64,000 nucleotides of DNA from Thalassospira lucentensis (GTDB taxonomy: Bacteria > Pseudomonadota > Alphaproteobacteria > Rhodospirillales > Thalassospiraceae), in assembly GCF_001613805.1 (NCBI RefSeq), contig NZ_LPVY01000022.1, positions 62,001-126,000 of the forward strand. The letters are read 5' to 3'. How positions within the stretch are numbered: position 1 is the stretch's first letter; every line of letters starts with the position of its first letter. This document shows positions 25,354-34,262 of this stretch, piece after piece. The notes beneath the pieces were generated by a model. It searched no databases and was not told the DNA's origin. It worked only from the letters and a program-made list of their open reading frames with translations. Made by a program: the position numbers and the translations under genes.

Positions 25354-26630
25354 TCGTCGGTATTACTTTTGTCGTTCTGATGGTTCTGGGCATGCCGATC
25401 GGCTTTGCGCTGGGCGTTGCCGGGGTTATTGGCCTTTATGACATGGGCGGGGGCATGTTCCTTGTTCAGGGGCCCAGCAAGGTCTTTAACGGTCTGAACG
25501 TATTTCCGTTTCTTGCCATGCCGTTCTTTATTCTGGCTGGCGAGATCATGAACCATATCGGGATTACCAGCCGCCTTGTGCTGTTTGCGCAGGCGCTGGT
25601 TGGGCATTTTCGTGGTGGGTTGGCGCACACCAATATGCTGGCATCGGTTTTCTTTGCCGGACTGACCGGGGCGGCGACCGCCGATGCGGCGGCCTTTGGC
25701 AAAACACTGGTGCCGGCCATGGTGGAACGGGGTTATCGCCGGGATTATGCCTGTGCGGTGACCGCGGCCGGGTCAATCATCGGCCCGACCATTCCACCGT
25801 CGGGATTGATGGTTGTTTATGGATCGCTGATGGGGGTTTCCATCGGTGGGCTGTTTGCCGCCGGTATCCTGCCGGGCTTGATGATCTGTCTGATCTGCAT
25901 GACGGTGATTGCGGTGACCGCACGGTCCAAGAACCTGCCGAAAAATGAACGTCGTGCGAACCTTTTGGAAATCTGGAAGATTTTCAAATCATCGATCACG
26001 GCCCTGATCATGCCATTGATCATTCTGGGCGGTATTCTGGGCGGTATTGTTACCCCGACCGAGGCGGCATCGGTCGCCGTCGCCTATGCGCTGTTTATCG
26101 GTATCTTTATTTACCGTGCGCTGACATTTGCCGACTTCTTCAAGATGCTGATCCGCACCGCGCGCGTTACGGGGGTGATTTTCATCATCATTGCCTTTGC
26201 GTCGATCCTTGGCTGGTGGCTGAGCTTCAATCGCATTCCACAGGAAGTCGCGAGCCTTGTTCTGGGGCTGTCGTCTGATCCCTATATGGTCATTTTCATG
26301 ATCGTTGCCCTGTTGCTGATGATCGGGATGGTCATGGATATCAATGCAATCCTGATCATTCTGGCCCCGGTTCTGGTGCCGCTGACGGTCCAGATCGGGA
26401 TGGACCCGATCCATGCCGGGATCATCTTTGTCCTTGCGCTTAACATTTCCCTGATGACGCCGCCCGTGGGTGCGTGCCTGTTCGTGCTGTCGTCAGTCAC
26501 AGGTGAAAAGCTTGAAAAAATTGCCGCCCAGCTTTGGCCGTTCCTTTTGGCGGAACTGGGTGTGCTGTTCCTGTTTGCCTTCTGGTCCGATCTTGCACTC
26601 GCGATCCCGCGATTGCTTGGTTTCAGGTAA
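25350..26630 (+). CDS. TRAP transporter large permease (DctM family)
   Basis: The 426-residue protein has about twelve hydrophobic segments. It includes the signature stretches FPFLAMPFFILAGEIMNHIG, GGLAHTNMLASVFFAGLTGAATADAAAFGKTLVPAM, IGPTIPPSGLMVVYG and the C-terminal LNISLMTPPVGACLFVLSSV. It forms the transport channel with the preceding DctQ. A GC-rich hairpin follows before the binding-protein gene. Length is the family norm. Confidence 0.94.
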   Translation: MIVGITFVVLMVLGMPIGFALGVAGVIGLYDMGGGMFLVQGPSKVFNGLNVFPFLAMPFFILAGEIMNHIGITSRLVLFAQALVGHFRGGLAHTNMLASVFFAGLTGAATADAAAFGKTLVPAMVERGYRRDYACAVTAAGSIIGPTIPPSGLMVVYGSLMGVSIGGLFAAGILPGLMICLICMTVIAVTARSKNLPKNERRANLLEIWKIFKSSITALIMPLIILGGILGGIVTPTEAASVAVAYALFIGIFIYRALTFADFFKMLIRTARVTGVIFIIIAFASILGWWLSFNRIPQEVASLVLGLSSDPYMVIFMIVALLLMIGMVMDINAILIILAPVLVPLTVQIGMDPIHAGIIFVLALNISLMTPPVGACLFVLSSVTGEKLEKIAAQLWPFLLAELGVLFLFAFWSDLALAIPRLLGFR

Positions 26631-26646
26631 CCGGCGGCAATGAAAC

Positions 26647-26671
26647 GCCCCGGTCAGGTCCGGACCGGGGC
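26647..26671 (+). promoter_or_regulatory. Intercistronic hairpin between dctM and dctP
   Basis: GCCCCGGTC (26647-26655) pairs perfectly with GACCGGGGC (26663-26671) around a 7-base loop. No T-run follows, so it is not a standard terminator. It could stabilise or process the message so that permease and binding protein are made in different amounts. Confidence 0.65.
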
Positions 26672-26725
26672 ACCGAAAGGTGACAAGCGGACAGAAATAA
26701 AAGGCCTTAATCAAGGAGAGGTAGA

Positions 26726-27781
26726 ATGAAAACGATGAAACGTTTGGGGGCATTTGCCCTTGCGACGGCCATGCTGGCCAGCACGACGTCATTGGCCTAT
26801 GCAGAGCCAAAGGTTCTGAAATTTGCCCATGACAACAAAATGGACCCGTTTGAAAACCCGGCGCATGCCTGCACCGCTGTTTTCGCCAACATTGTCGAAG
26901 CCGACACCAATGGCGAGATCAAGGTTGAGGTTTATCCGTCCAACCAGCTTGGTTCGGCCGCCGAGCATGTGCAGATGGTCCGCGATGGTCTTATTCAGGC
27001 GACCCTGACCTCGACCGGGGCGATTGCATCCTATTATCCGCGTATCGATGTTCTGAACCTCGCATTCGCGTTCGACAGCAACGCATCGACCTATGACGTG
27101 TTTGATGGTCCGTTCGGTCAGAAACTGGCAAGCGACATCGAAAACACCCTTGGCGATGTCAAGGTTCTTGGTTTCCCGGATACCGGTGGGTTCTTTGCCG
27201 TGACCAACTCCAAGCATCCGATTGCGACGCTGGACGATTTCAAGGGCATTCGTGTTCGCACCATGTCGCTGCCGTCGCATCAGAAAATCATGCAGGCACT
27301 GGGTGCAGAAGCCTATCCGATGGCGTGGGGCGAAGTTTATGCCGGTCTTCAGACGGGCGTGATCGATGGCCAGATGAACCCGGTTCCGACCGTGACCTTT
27401 GCCAAATTCAACGAAGTGCAGGGTTATCTTACCCTGACCAATCACCTGTTCTCGCCTTACACCTTCATGCTGTCGAAAGCATTCTGGGATGATCTGACTG
27501 CCGACCAACAGAAAATCATCCGTTATGCTGCGCAGTCCTGCGTTGTTGCCAGCCGTGGTGTATCGCGCGTGATCGAGGCATCTGATCGTGGTCTTGCCGG
27601 TTTGACCGACAAAATGGAAATCACGGCACTGAGCGCGGAAGAGCGTCAGAAGCTTAAAGATGTGACCCAGCCGGTCGTGGTCAAACACGTTCAGGAATCC
27701 CTGGGCACGGAAGGCGTTGAACTTCTCGAACTGTTCCAGACGGAAGTCGATAAAGCCAACGCCCACCGCTACATGGAATAA
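26726..27781 (+). CDS. TRAP transporter substrate-binding protein (DctP family)
   Basis: The 351-residue periplasmic receptor begins with a Sec signal peptide (MKRLGAFALATAMLASTTSLAYA, cleavage near residue 27). It contains the DctP segments EVYPSNQLGSAAEHVQMVRDGLIQ, FKGIRVRTMSLPSHQKIMQALGA with the ligand-binding Arg, and YAGLQTGVIDGQMNPVPT. Ribosome binding site AAGGAGAGG precedes ATG 26726. It is third in this operon, unlike the other two TRAP clusters where it is first. A terminator follows at once. Confidence 0.94.
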   Translation: MKTMKRLGAFALATAMLASTTSLAYAEPKVLKFAHDNKMDPFENPAHACTAVFANIVEADTNGEIKVEVYPSNQLGSAAEHVQMVRDGLIQATLTSTGAIASYYPRIDVLNLAFAFDSNASTYDVFDGPFGQKLASDIENTLGDVKVLGFPDTGGFFAVTNSKHPIATLDDFKGIRVRTMSLPSHQKIMQALGAEAYPMAWGEVYAGLQTGVIDGQMNPVPTVTFAKFNEVQGYLTLTNHLFSPYTFMLSKAFWDDLTADQQKIIRYAAQSCVVASRGVSRVIEASDRGLAGLTDKMEITALSAEERQKLKDVTQPVVVKHVQESLGTEGVELLELFQTEVDKANAHRYME

Positions 27782-27788
27782 TCCATGC

Positions 27789-27822
27789 GCGTGCGGGTGG
27801 TGCTTCACCCGCACGCTTTTTT
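27789..27822 (+). terminator. Strong rho-independent terminator after dctP
   Basis: An 11-bp perfect stem (GCGTGCGGGTG at 27789-27799 with CACCCGCACGC at 27806-27816) is followed by TTTTTT. The M81 peptidase gene starts 50 bases later, so it is transcribed by readthrough or from its own promoter. Confidence 0.88.
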
Positions 27823-27871
27823 CTTTTGCACATAAAATATGATGATTACAAAGAACAAAAAGGATGGGGTC

Positions 27872-29341
27872 ATGAGGATTTTTTGCGCCTCTATTGCGAC
27901 CGAAACCAACACATTCTCGCCGTTGCGCACCGATTTTTCCGATTTCAAGGAAAGCTTCTATGCACCGCCCGGACAGCATCCGGTGACCCCGACACTGTGC
28001 AGTGCCGTCTTTACCGAGGCGCGTGTGCGGGCGGCAAAGGAAGGCTGGGATCTGATCGAAGGGACTGCCACCTGGGCGGAGCCGGGAGGATTGGTCAATC
28101 GGGAAACCTATGAACAGTTGCGTGACGAGGTTCTGGGCCAGTTGCGTGCAGCGATGCCGGTTGATGCGGTTATTCTGGGCCTGCATGGGGCGATGGTGGC
28201 GCAAGGATATCTGGATTGCGAAGGTGATCTGATTTCGCGTATCCGCGCAATCGTTGGCCCCGACGTAATTATCGGTACCAGTTTTGATCCGCACAGTCAT
28301 CTGACGGAGCTGCGTGTTTCCAACGCCGATATCATCGTTGCGTTCAAGGAATTTCCTCATACCGATTTCGTTGAAACCGGTCGTGCGGTTGTTGATCTTG
28401 TATTGCGCACGCTGCGCGGCGATATCAAGCCGATCAAGGCGGTATTTGACTGCCATATGATCGAAGTTTTGCCGACATCGCGGGAGCCGATGCGATCCTA
28501 TATTGATCGCGCCAAAGCCCTTGAAGGAACGGATGGAGTCCTGTCGGTATCTTTCATTCACGGCTTTATGGCTGGTGATGTGCCCGATCTTGGTGCAAAG
28601 GTGATTGTGACCACCGACAATGATCCGGACAAGGCACATGATATTGCCCAGCTTTTGGGGCAGGAGCTTTTCGGGTTCCGCGGGGTGACCAGACCCAGTT
28701 TCCTGACGCCTGATGCTGCTCTTGATCAGGCATTGGCAAGCGATGCCAAACCCATCGTTTTGACCGATGTCTGGGATAATCCGGGTGGCGGTGTTCCGGG
28801 TGACAGCACGATTTTGTTGCGTGCGGCGATGGAACGCGGGCTTCGTGATTTTGCGGTTGGCACCATCTGGGACCCGATGGCGGTCCGGATTTGCATTTCG
28901 GCCGGTGAGGGGGCGACATTACCGTTACGCTTTGGCGGGAAAACCGGTGCACATGCCGGGGCACCGATTGATGCCGAAGTGCGTGTCAAAAAGATCCGCC
29001 GTGAGTCATGGCAGTATTTCGGTGACAGCATCGTGCCGCTGGGTGATTGCGCGGTAATCGAGCTTCCGGGCGGGGGCGAGGTGATCCTGAATTCCAACAG
29101 ATCGCAAAGTTTCGACCCCAGCCTGTTTTCGAATATGGGCATTGATCCGACGGCGAAAAAATATCTGTTTATCAAATCGACCAATCACTTCTACGATGCG
29201 TTCGCCAAGATCGCGGGCGAGATCATTTATGTCGATGTCCACGGACCTTATCCGTCCGATCCGAAAACCAACGGATATCGCCATTTGACCCGTCCGCTTT
29301 GGCCGATTGTCGATGACCCGTTTGCGGCCATCGCAAGCTGA
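27872..29341 (+). CDS. M81-family metallopeptidase, MlrC-like
   Basis: The 489-residue protein belongs to the MlrC/M81 family. It begins MRIFCASIATETNTFSP with the metal-region Glu11. It has GTSFDPHSHLT, FKEFPHTDFVETGRA and DVWDNPGGGVPGDSTILLRAAMERG, which are family blocks, and the C-terminal STNHFYDAFAKIAGEIIYVD. MlrC hydrolyses linear peptides of microcystin, but relatives next to transporters are uncharacterised and may cleave N-acyl or modified amino acids. ATG 27872 follows AGGATGGGG; an in-frame upstream ATG at 27839 has no site. It pairs with the next gene, a PLP enzyme. Confidence 0.88.
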   Translation: MRIFCASIATETNTFSPLRTDFSDFKESFYAPPGQHPVTPTLCSAVFTEARVRAAKEGWDLIEGTATWAEPGGLVNRETYEQLRDEVLGQLRAAMPVDAVILGLHGAMVAQGYLDCEGDLISRIRAIVGPDVIIGTSFDPHSHLTELRVSNADIIVAFKEFPHTDFVETGRAVVDLVLRTLRGDIKPIKAVFDCHMIEVLPTSREPMRSYIDRAKALEGTDGVLSVSFIHGFMAGDVPDLGAKVIVTTDNDPDKAHDIAQLLGQELFGFRGVTRPSFLTPDAALDQALASDAKPIVLTDVWDNPGGGVPGDSTILLRAAMERGLRDFAVGTIWDPMAVRICISAGEGATLPLRFGGKTGAHAGAPIDAEVRVKKIRRESWQYFGDSIVPLGDCAVIELPGGGEVILNSNRSQSFDPSLFSNMGIDPTAKKYLFIKSTNHFYDAFAKIAGEIIYVDVHGPYPSDPKTNGYRHLTRPLWPIVDDPFAAIAS

Positions 29342-29379
29342 TTTCTGCCACCACCGGATTTGATAAGGACGCTGCCCCG

Positions 29380-30450
29380 ATGACCGGAATGCCCCAATAT
29401 CCCGAACTTGATACGCCGTGCGCGGTTGTTGATCTTGATACTGTCGACCGCAATATCGAAAGTTATCAGGCTTATTGCGACAAACACGGGATCGGGCTGC
29501 GCCCGCATATCAAAACCCATAAAATCCCGGCCTTTGCCGCCCAGCAGATGAAGGCTGGTGCAATCGGGATCACCTGCCAGAAAATCGGCGAGGCCGAAGT
29601 GATGGCAGATGCGGGGCTGGATGATATTCTTCTGACCTATAACGTATTGGGCGAACGCAAACTCGCGCGATTGCGGGCATTGTTTAACCGCGTAAAAAGC
29701 CTGCGCGTGGTGGCCGATAATGCGGTTGTGGTTGAGGGATTGTCCAAGGCCTTTGCCGATAGTGACAAGCCGCTTGAAATCCTGATTGAATGCGATACCG
29801 GCGGCGGGCGATGCGGGGTGCAGAACCCGGCAGAAGCCGTTGAGCTGGCAAAGAAAATCCAATCATTGCCGGGGATCAGGTTTGCCGGGCTCATGACCTA
29901 TCCGGCGACCGGCGGTGGTGCCAAGGTTGAGGTATTTTTTACCACGGCCATGAAGGAACTGGATGCGATTGGCATTGAATGCCCGGTGCGCAGTTCCGGC
30001 GGGACGCCCGATATGTGGTTGGCCCACGAAGTACCGTCCGTGACCGAACATCGCATTGGTACCTACATCTATAACGACCGGTCCCTGATGGCGCGCGGCG
30101 TTTGCAAGGAAGATGATTGCGCGCTTCGGGTTTTGACCGAAATCGTATCCTTGCCAACCCCGGGCCGGGCGATCATTGATGCCGGGTCAAAGGTCCTGAC
30201 GTCTGATCTTCTGGGCCTTGAAGGATATGGCTATGTCGTCGGGTACCCCGATGTCGCGGTCAAATCGCTTTCGGAAGAACATGGCATTCTGCATTTTGAT
30301 CCGGTGACACAGCCGTTCGAGATTGGCCAGCGGATTGAAATCATTCCGAACCATGTCTGCGTTGTCAGCAACATGCTTGATCAGGTGCATCTGGTGCGCG
30401 ATGGCGACATTGAAACGGTTGATGTTGCCGCGCGTGGTTGCGTGCTTTAA
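29380..30450 (+). CDS. D-threonine aldolase/D-serine dehydratase-like PLP enzyme
   Basis: The 356-residue protein has an alanine-racemase-type N-terminal barrel with the PLP lysine in RPHIKTHK (Lys45 or Lys48). It has the phosphate-binding ECDTGGGRCGV and RSSGGTPDM segments. The C-terminal domain holds the metal-binding pair in NHVCVVSN. The family cleaves or dehydrates D-beta-hydroxy amino acids such as D-threonine or D-threo-3-hydroxyaspartate. Which one is used here cannot be read. It follows the M81 gene after 38 bases, so the two probably act in series on one substrate. Confidence 0.88.
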   Translation: MTGMPQYPELDTPCAVVDLDTVDRNIESYQAYCDKHGIGLRPHIKTHKIPAFAAQQMKAGAIGITCQKIGEAEVMADAGLDDILLTYNVLGERKLARLRALFNRVKSLRVVADNAVVVEGLSKAFADSDKPLEILIECDTGGGRCGVQNPAEAVELAKKIQSLPGIRFAGLMTYPATGGGAKVEVFFTTAMKELDAIGIECPVRSSGGTPDMWLAHEVPSVTEHRIGTYIYNDRSLMARGVCKEDDCALRVLTEIVSLPTPGRAIIDAGSKVLTSDLLGLEGYGYVVGYPDVAVKSLSEEHGILHFDPVTQPFEIGQRIEIIPNHVCVVSNMLDQVHLVRDGDIETVDVAARGCVL

Positions 30451-30461
30451 GGCACGATTGC

Positions 30462-30956
30462 CTATGCCGGATCGTGATTGGGCAGATAGCCGGTGAAACC
30501 GGTAATCAACCATTTTCCGTCAGGCTGTTTTTCGCAGTAATAATGGGTTTTCCAAAGCAGACGGTCGGTTGATCCGTCTGCTTTTTTTATCGTGCCGTTG
30601 AAATGTTTGCGCACCAGTGCACGGTTGCCGGTGATATCGATTTTCGAAAGGTCGGTTGCACGGAAAACACCATCAAACAGGTCTTCGGCATAGTCGATTT
30701 CCTGTGCGGCGATGGCCTGACGCAGCCATTCATCGCGATAGGCCGCAAGATCGGGGAACATCATTTTCCAGTCGTCAGGATCGTCGGATTTGCAGGCATC
30801 GATGGCGTAAAAGCCGTCGGCCTTGAAATCATCTTCGACCATGGACCAGTCGGCCGCGACGAAGGCCGCAATATCGCGCGGCACCAGCATTTCCCAAATC
30901 TGGTTGCGATCCGCGTCATCGGCGGGGAACGGGCTTTGGAATGTGCGGTTGCTCAT
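30462..30956 (-). CDS. NTF2-like (SnoaL-type) protein of unknown function
   Basis: The 164-residue protein has the cone-shaped NTF2-like pattern. It starts with helices (NQIWEMLVPRDIAAFVAADWSMVEDDF) and ends with strands (RALVRKHFNGTIKKADGS, LLWKTHYYCEKQPDGKWLITGFTGYLP). No catalytic residue set is recognised. It is convergent with the D-threonine-aldolase-like gene (11 bases) and divergent from the arylformamidase-like gene. Function unknown. Confidence 0.7.
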   Translation of the reverse strand: MSNRTFQSPFPADDADRNQIWEMLVPRDIAAFVAADWSMVEDDFKADGFYAIDACKSDDPDDWKMMFPDLAAYRDEWLRQAIAAQEIDYAEDLFDGVFRATDLSKIDITGNRALVRKHFNGTIKKADGSTDRLLWKTHYYCEKQPDGKWLITGFTGYLPNHDPA

Positions 30957-31158
30957 GGTCTATCCGACTGATTTTAAAATTGATTTTCGATATTCTGCCA
31001 TTGACGTGCCCGCAGTGCAATTACGACACAGTGTTTGGTGGCGGAAATTATGCCCCTGTGTGAAGCATTTGCAAAAACCGGAAAAATAAAGAAAGATTAT
31101 CGGACAGGCTTGATCTACCGATAATAATTCCGGTCCGGGCAGAGCAAACGAGGTTCAG

Positions 31159-32010
31159 ATGAGTTGGGGTGGTTTTACCCTTGCCGAACTTGAATGGCAG
31201 TATAATCCGCGCGAAACCGTGCCGGAATATATGACCTGTTTTGATCGTTTTGTGCGTCTGTCCGATGACACGCGTGCCAGTGTCCGCCACATTACCGATA
31301 TCCGCTATGGTGGCGGGCCAAAGGAAACCATGGACGTTTACCCGGCGGCCGAGCCGGACGCACCGGTGCATGTGTTTTTCCACGGTGGCTATTGGCGAAG
31401 CCAGGACAAAAAAGATTATGCGTTTGTTGCCCGCGATCTGAATGCCGCGGGCTTTACTGTCATTTGCCCGAATTACGATCTTTGTCCGGACGTCACGGTT
31501 GCCGAAATTACCCTGCAGGCGGTCCGTTGCATGACTTTCATTTATCAGAATGTCGGCGATTTTAACGGGGATCGGGATCGCATCAGCATTTCCGGTCATT
31601 CGGCAGGCGGGCAGATTGTCGCACGCCTTGCGGCGCATCATTGGGAAGACACCCTTGATGATGCCAATCCGTTTTGTGCGATTGTTCCGGTTTCGGGGGT
31701 TTTCGATCTGGAACCGATCCGTTTTACCAGCATCAATGACGATGTGCGGCTTAATGCTGCGACGGCGGCGGACAATTCACCGATGCTTGATGCTATCCCG
31801 CATGACGTCAAAATGATGGTCGTGGTCGGGAGTAACGAAAGCCCCGAATTTGTTCGCCAAAGTGATGCCTATGCTGCCTATTGCGGGCGCGAGGGATTGA
31901 AGGTCCCGGTCTATAAGGCATGGGGTGCGAACCATTTTACGGTGCTTGAAGAGCTTTACCTTGGGACCGGTTCGCTGTTTGGTCATCTGAAACGCTTTTT
32001 GCAGCGTTAA
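31159..32010 (+). CDS. Alpha/beta hydrolase, kynurenine-formamidase-like esterase
   Basis: The 283-residue protein has the oxyanion motif HGGYWRSQ near residue 75, the nucleophile elbow SISGHSAGGQI (Ser near 146) and a C-terminal GANHFTVLEEL with the catalytic His. This pattern matches alpha/beta-hydrolase kynurenine formamidases and related carbamate or formamide hydrolases. No other kynurenine pathway gene is present, so the substrate is open. GAGG precedes the ATG at 31159. An ornithine-cyclodeaminase-like gene follows after 138 bases. Confidence 0.82.
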   Translation: MSWGGFTLAELEWQYNPRETVPEYMTCFDRFVRLSDDTRASVRHITDIRYGGGPKETMDVYPAAEPDAPVHVFFHGGYWRSQDKKDYAFVARDLNAAGFTVICPNYDLCPDVTVAEITLQAVRCMTFIYQNVGDFNGDRDRISISGHSAGGQIVARLAAHHWEDTLDDANPFCAIVPVSGVFDLEPIRFTSINDDVRLNAATAADNSPMLDAIPHDVKMMVVVGSNESPEFVRQSDAYAAYCGREGLKVPVYKAWGANHFTVLEELYLGTGSLFGHLKRFLQR

Positions 32011-32148
32011 GCAGCCAACAGGCGGGCAGATTATTCACCAGAAACAAAGTGAAAAACAGCGTGCGATCCTGTGACGCATGTCCTTTGACGTGGTATAAGA
32101 TATCCACGCTACCACGCTGAAATCGAAAATAAATTTACAGGAAGGCCC

Positions 32149-33099
32149 ATGCGTTTCATCTCTGCTGAAGAAATCGATAAATTCGTCTCGCCCCGCGATC
32201 TGGTTGAGGCGCTCCGCAAAGGATTTGCCGACGGTTGCGAAGCTCCGTTGCGAAGCCATTTCAACATGGAACGCAGCAATGAGGATGACGCGACGTTTCT
32301 GATCATGCCTGCCTGGCAAAAGGATGGCGCGGCCGGGGTCAAGGTTGCGGCCGTGGTGCCGGGCAATTCGGCGCGTAACCTGCCTGCGGTTTCGGGGACT
32401 TATATCCTGCTTGATGCCGTGACCGGTCAGCCATCGGCCGTTATTGATGGCACGAAATTGACCACACGCCGCACGGCGGCGGCATCGGCATTGGCGGCAG
32501 ATTACCTTGCACGCAAGGACGCCTGCGAAATGGTCATGGTCGGGTCCGGGGCAATGGCACCCAATCTGATTAATGCGCATGCCTCGGTGCGTCCGATCAA
32601 AAAGGTCACGATCTGGAACCGCAATGGCGACAAGGCCCGCGCATTAGCCGCCGAAACCGCCACCCTTGGGTTTGAGGCGGTGGGCACGGATGATTTGGAA
32701 ACGGCCTGCAAGAGTGCCGATCTGATTTCATGCGCGACACTTTCGACCGAGCCGCTGGTGCGCGGTGAATGGCTTCGTGAGGGAACCCATGTGGATCTTG
32801 TCGGGGCGTTCAAGCCGACCATGCGAGAAACCGATGATGCCCTGATGCAGAAATGCCGGATTTATGTTGATAGTTTTGAAGGAGCAGCGGCCGAAGGCGG
32901 CGATGTGGTGCAGCCGCTAAATGCCGGATCGATTTCAAAATCCGATATTCTGGGCGATCTGTTTGGCCTGACGCGTGGTGAGGTCAAGGGACGCCAAACC
33001 GATGCAGAATGCACCGTTTTCAAATCCGTTGGCCATTCGCTGGAAGATTTCGTTGCGGCGGTTGCGGTTGTCGATGCCGTCGGGAAGGCTGGCAAATGA
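32149..33099 (+). CDS. Ornithine cyclodeaminase/mu-crystallin family protein
   Basis: The 316-residue protein carries the family blocks MRFISAEEIDKFV, DGTKLTTRRTAAASALAADYL and a Rossmann core MVMVGSGAMAPNLINAHASVRPIKKVTIWNRN. The C-terminal GRQTDAECTVFKSVGHSLEDFVAAVAVVDA block is also conserved. Members bind NAD(P) and act as ornithine cyclodeaminases, ketimine reductases or amino-acid dehydrogenases, which cannot be told apart here. Its stop overlaps the thioesterase start by 4 bases (ATGA), so the products are likely coupled. Confidence 0.88.
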   Translation: MRFISAEEIDKFVSPRDLVEALRKGFADGCEAPLRSHFNMERSNEDDATFLIMPAWQKDGAAGVKVAAVVPGNSARNLPAVSGTYILLDAVTGQPSAVIDGTKLTTRRTAAASALAADYLARKDACEMVMVGSGAMAPNLINAHASVRPIKKVTIWNRNGDKARALAAETATLGFEAVGTDDLETACKSADLISCATLSTEPLVRGEWLREGTHVDLVGAFKPTMRETDDALMQKCRIYVDSFEGAAAEGGDVVQPLNAGSISKSDILGDLFGLTRGEVKGRQTDAECTVFKSVGHSLEDFVAAVAVVDAVGKAGK

Positions 33100-33596
33100 T
33101 CAGTACCGATCTTTTCGCCCCGGAGATGCTGGAATGCTATCGCGGGACGGTGCCGCAGGACTGGATCGATTTTAACGGTCACGTCAATGTTGGTTATTAC
33201 GTGGTCGGATTTGATCTGGGATCTGTTGCGTTTCTGGACGGTGTCGGGATGGGGCGGACATATCCCGAGCGGCGCGGATTTTCGACCTTTGCGCTTGAAA
33301 TGCACATTACCTATGACCGGGAAATTCATCTGAATGATCCGTTCGTGATCCATACGCAAATCCTTGATTGCGATCACAAACGCATTCACATGTATCATGA
33401 ATTGCGCCATGGGACCGAAGGGTGGCTTTCGGCGACCAATGAAATCATCACGATGCATATCGATATGAAAACGCGGCGTTCGGCACCATTTCCCGATGAT
33501 GTTCAAAAGACGCTTGATCTGATCCGTGTGGCGCATCGCGATTTGCCGGTGCCAAGCGGGGTCGGGCGCAAGATCGGTATTCGTCGCGCAGGATGA
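33096..33596 (+). CDS. Hotdog-fold thioesterase family protein
   Basis: The 166-residue protein is a 4HBT/FadM-like hotdog protein with the active-site segment DWIDFNGHVNVGYYVVGFD, where an Asp, Asn and Gly-His pattern is usual. It resembles thioesterases found in carnitine and betaine catabolic clusters. The start at 33096 overlaps the stop of the cyclodeaminase-like gene. A terminator follows. Substrate unknown. Confidence 0.82.
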   Translation: MISTDLFAPEMLECYRGTVPQDWIDFNGHVNVGYYVVGFDLGSVAFLDGVGMGRTYPERRGFSTFALEMHITYDREIHLNDPFVIHTQILDCDHKRIHMYHELRHGTEGWLSATNEIITMHIDMKTRRSAPFPDDVQKTLDLIRVAHRDLPVPSGVGRKIGIRRAG

Positions 33597-33620
33597 TGAT
33601 AGTCATCCCTGAAACGATCA

Positions 33621-33647
33621 AACCCGCATCAGGTGATGCGGGTTTTT
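33621..33647. terminator. Bidirectional terminator
   Basis: AACCCGCATC (33621-33630) pairs with GATGCGGGTT (33635-33644) over loop AGGT and is followed by a T-run. It lies between the thioesterase gene and the convergent GNAT gene. Confidence 0.8.
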
Positions 33648-33651
33648 GCAT

Positions 33652-34161
33652 TCAGGCGACCTTTACAAACAGCTTGCAGATTTCGCCGCTGTTATTCACG
33701 TCCTGATCCCGTTCATAGGTCAGGCCAAGTTTGGTCAGCAGTTTTAGTGATACGGTATTGTCGGGCAGGGTATAGCCAAATATCCGCTCAAACCCGAGGG
33801 TGTCGTAACCATAGTCGATCAGGGCGTTGCTGACTTCAAACGCATAGCCCATGCCCTGACGGCTTTCGGTAATGGCATAGCCGATATCGGGCGCATCAAG
33901 GGTGTCGCGTTTGACAAAGCCGCATAGACCGATCGCCATATGCGTTGCCTTTTCGATCACAATGTAAGAACCGAAACCGTGTTTCAGATAACTGCTGAGA
34001 AGCCGTTCATCGATATAGTCACGTGCGGCATCAAGATCCCGAATATTGCGATCCCCGATAAACCGGATCCAGCCCGGTTCGTTCAGAAGTTGCAGGATAA
34101 AGGGGGCATCATCATGGGTCGCATGACGGACAAGCGTTCTTTTGGTTTCCAGTATTGTCAT
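33652..34161 (-). CDS. GNAT-family N-acetyltransferase (RimJ/RimL-like)
   Basis: The 169-residue protein begins MTILETKRTLVRHATHDDAPFILQLLNEPGWIRFIGDRNIRDLD, the N-terminus of RimJ/RimL-type acetyltransferases. It has the acetyl-CoA loop ESRQGMGYAFEVSNALIDYG and ends in LLTKLGLTYERDQ. Substrate is not evident. It is alone on its strand, between a terminator and a divergent hydrolase-OsmC gene. Confidence 0.85.
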   Translation of the reverse strand: MTILETKRTLVRHATHDDAPFILQLLNEPGWIRFIGDRNIRDLDAARDYIDERLLSSYLKHGFGSYIVIEKATHMAIGLCGFVKRDTLDAPDIGYAITESRQGMGYAFEVSNALIDYGYDTLGFERIFGYTLPDNTVSLKLLTKLGLTYERDQDVNNSGEICKLFVKVA

Positions 34162-34262
34162 ACTGTATTACCCTTGGTTTCGTGGTGGCGGATACGCATG
34201 CTAACGCAGAAAGTGTATAAACAAATAACGAATTCGCGAAACACCGACGGCGGAGGTCAGAT

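Noticed and set aside
26647-26671. Calling the dctM-dctP hairpin a terminator
   Set aside because: No T-run follows and the binding-protein gene lies directly downstream in the same direction with no clear separate promoter.
26789-28639. A 616-codon open frame on the minus strand
   Set aside because: It lies opposite dctP and the M81 gene, has no recognisable domain, and its composition is that of antisense reading of GC-rich genes.
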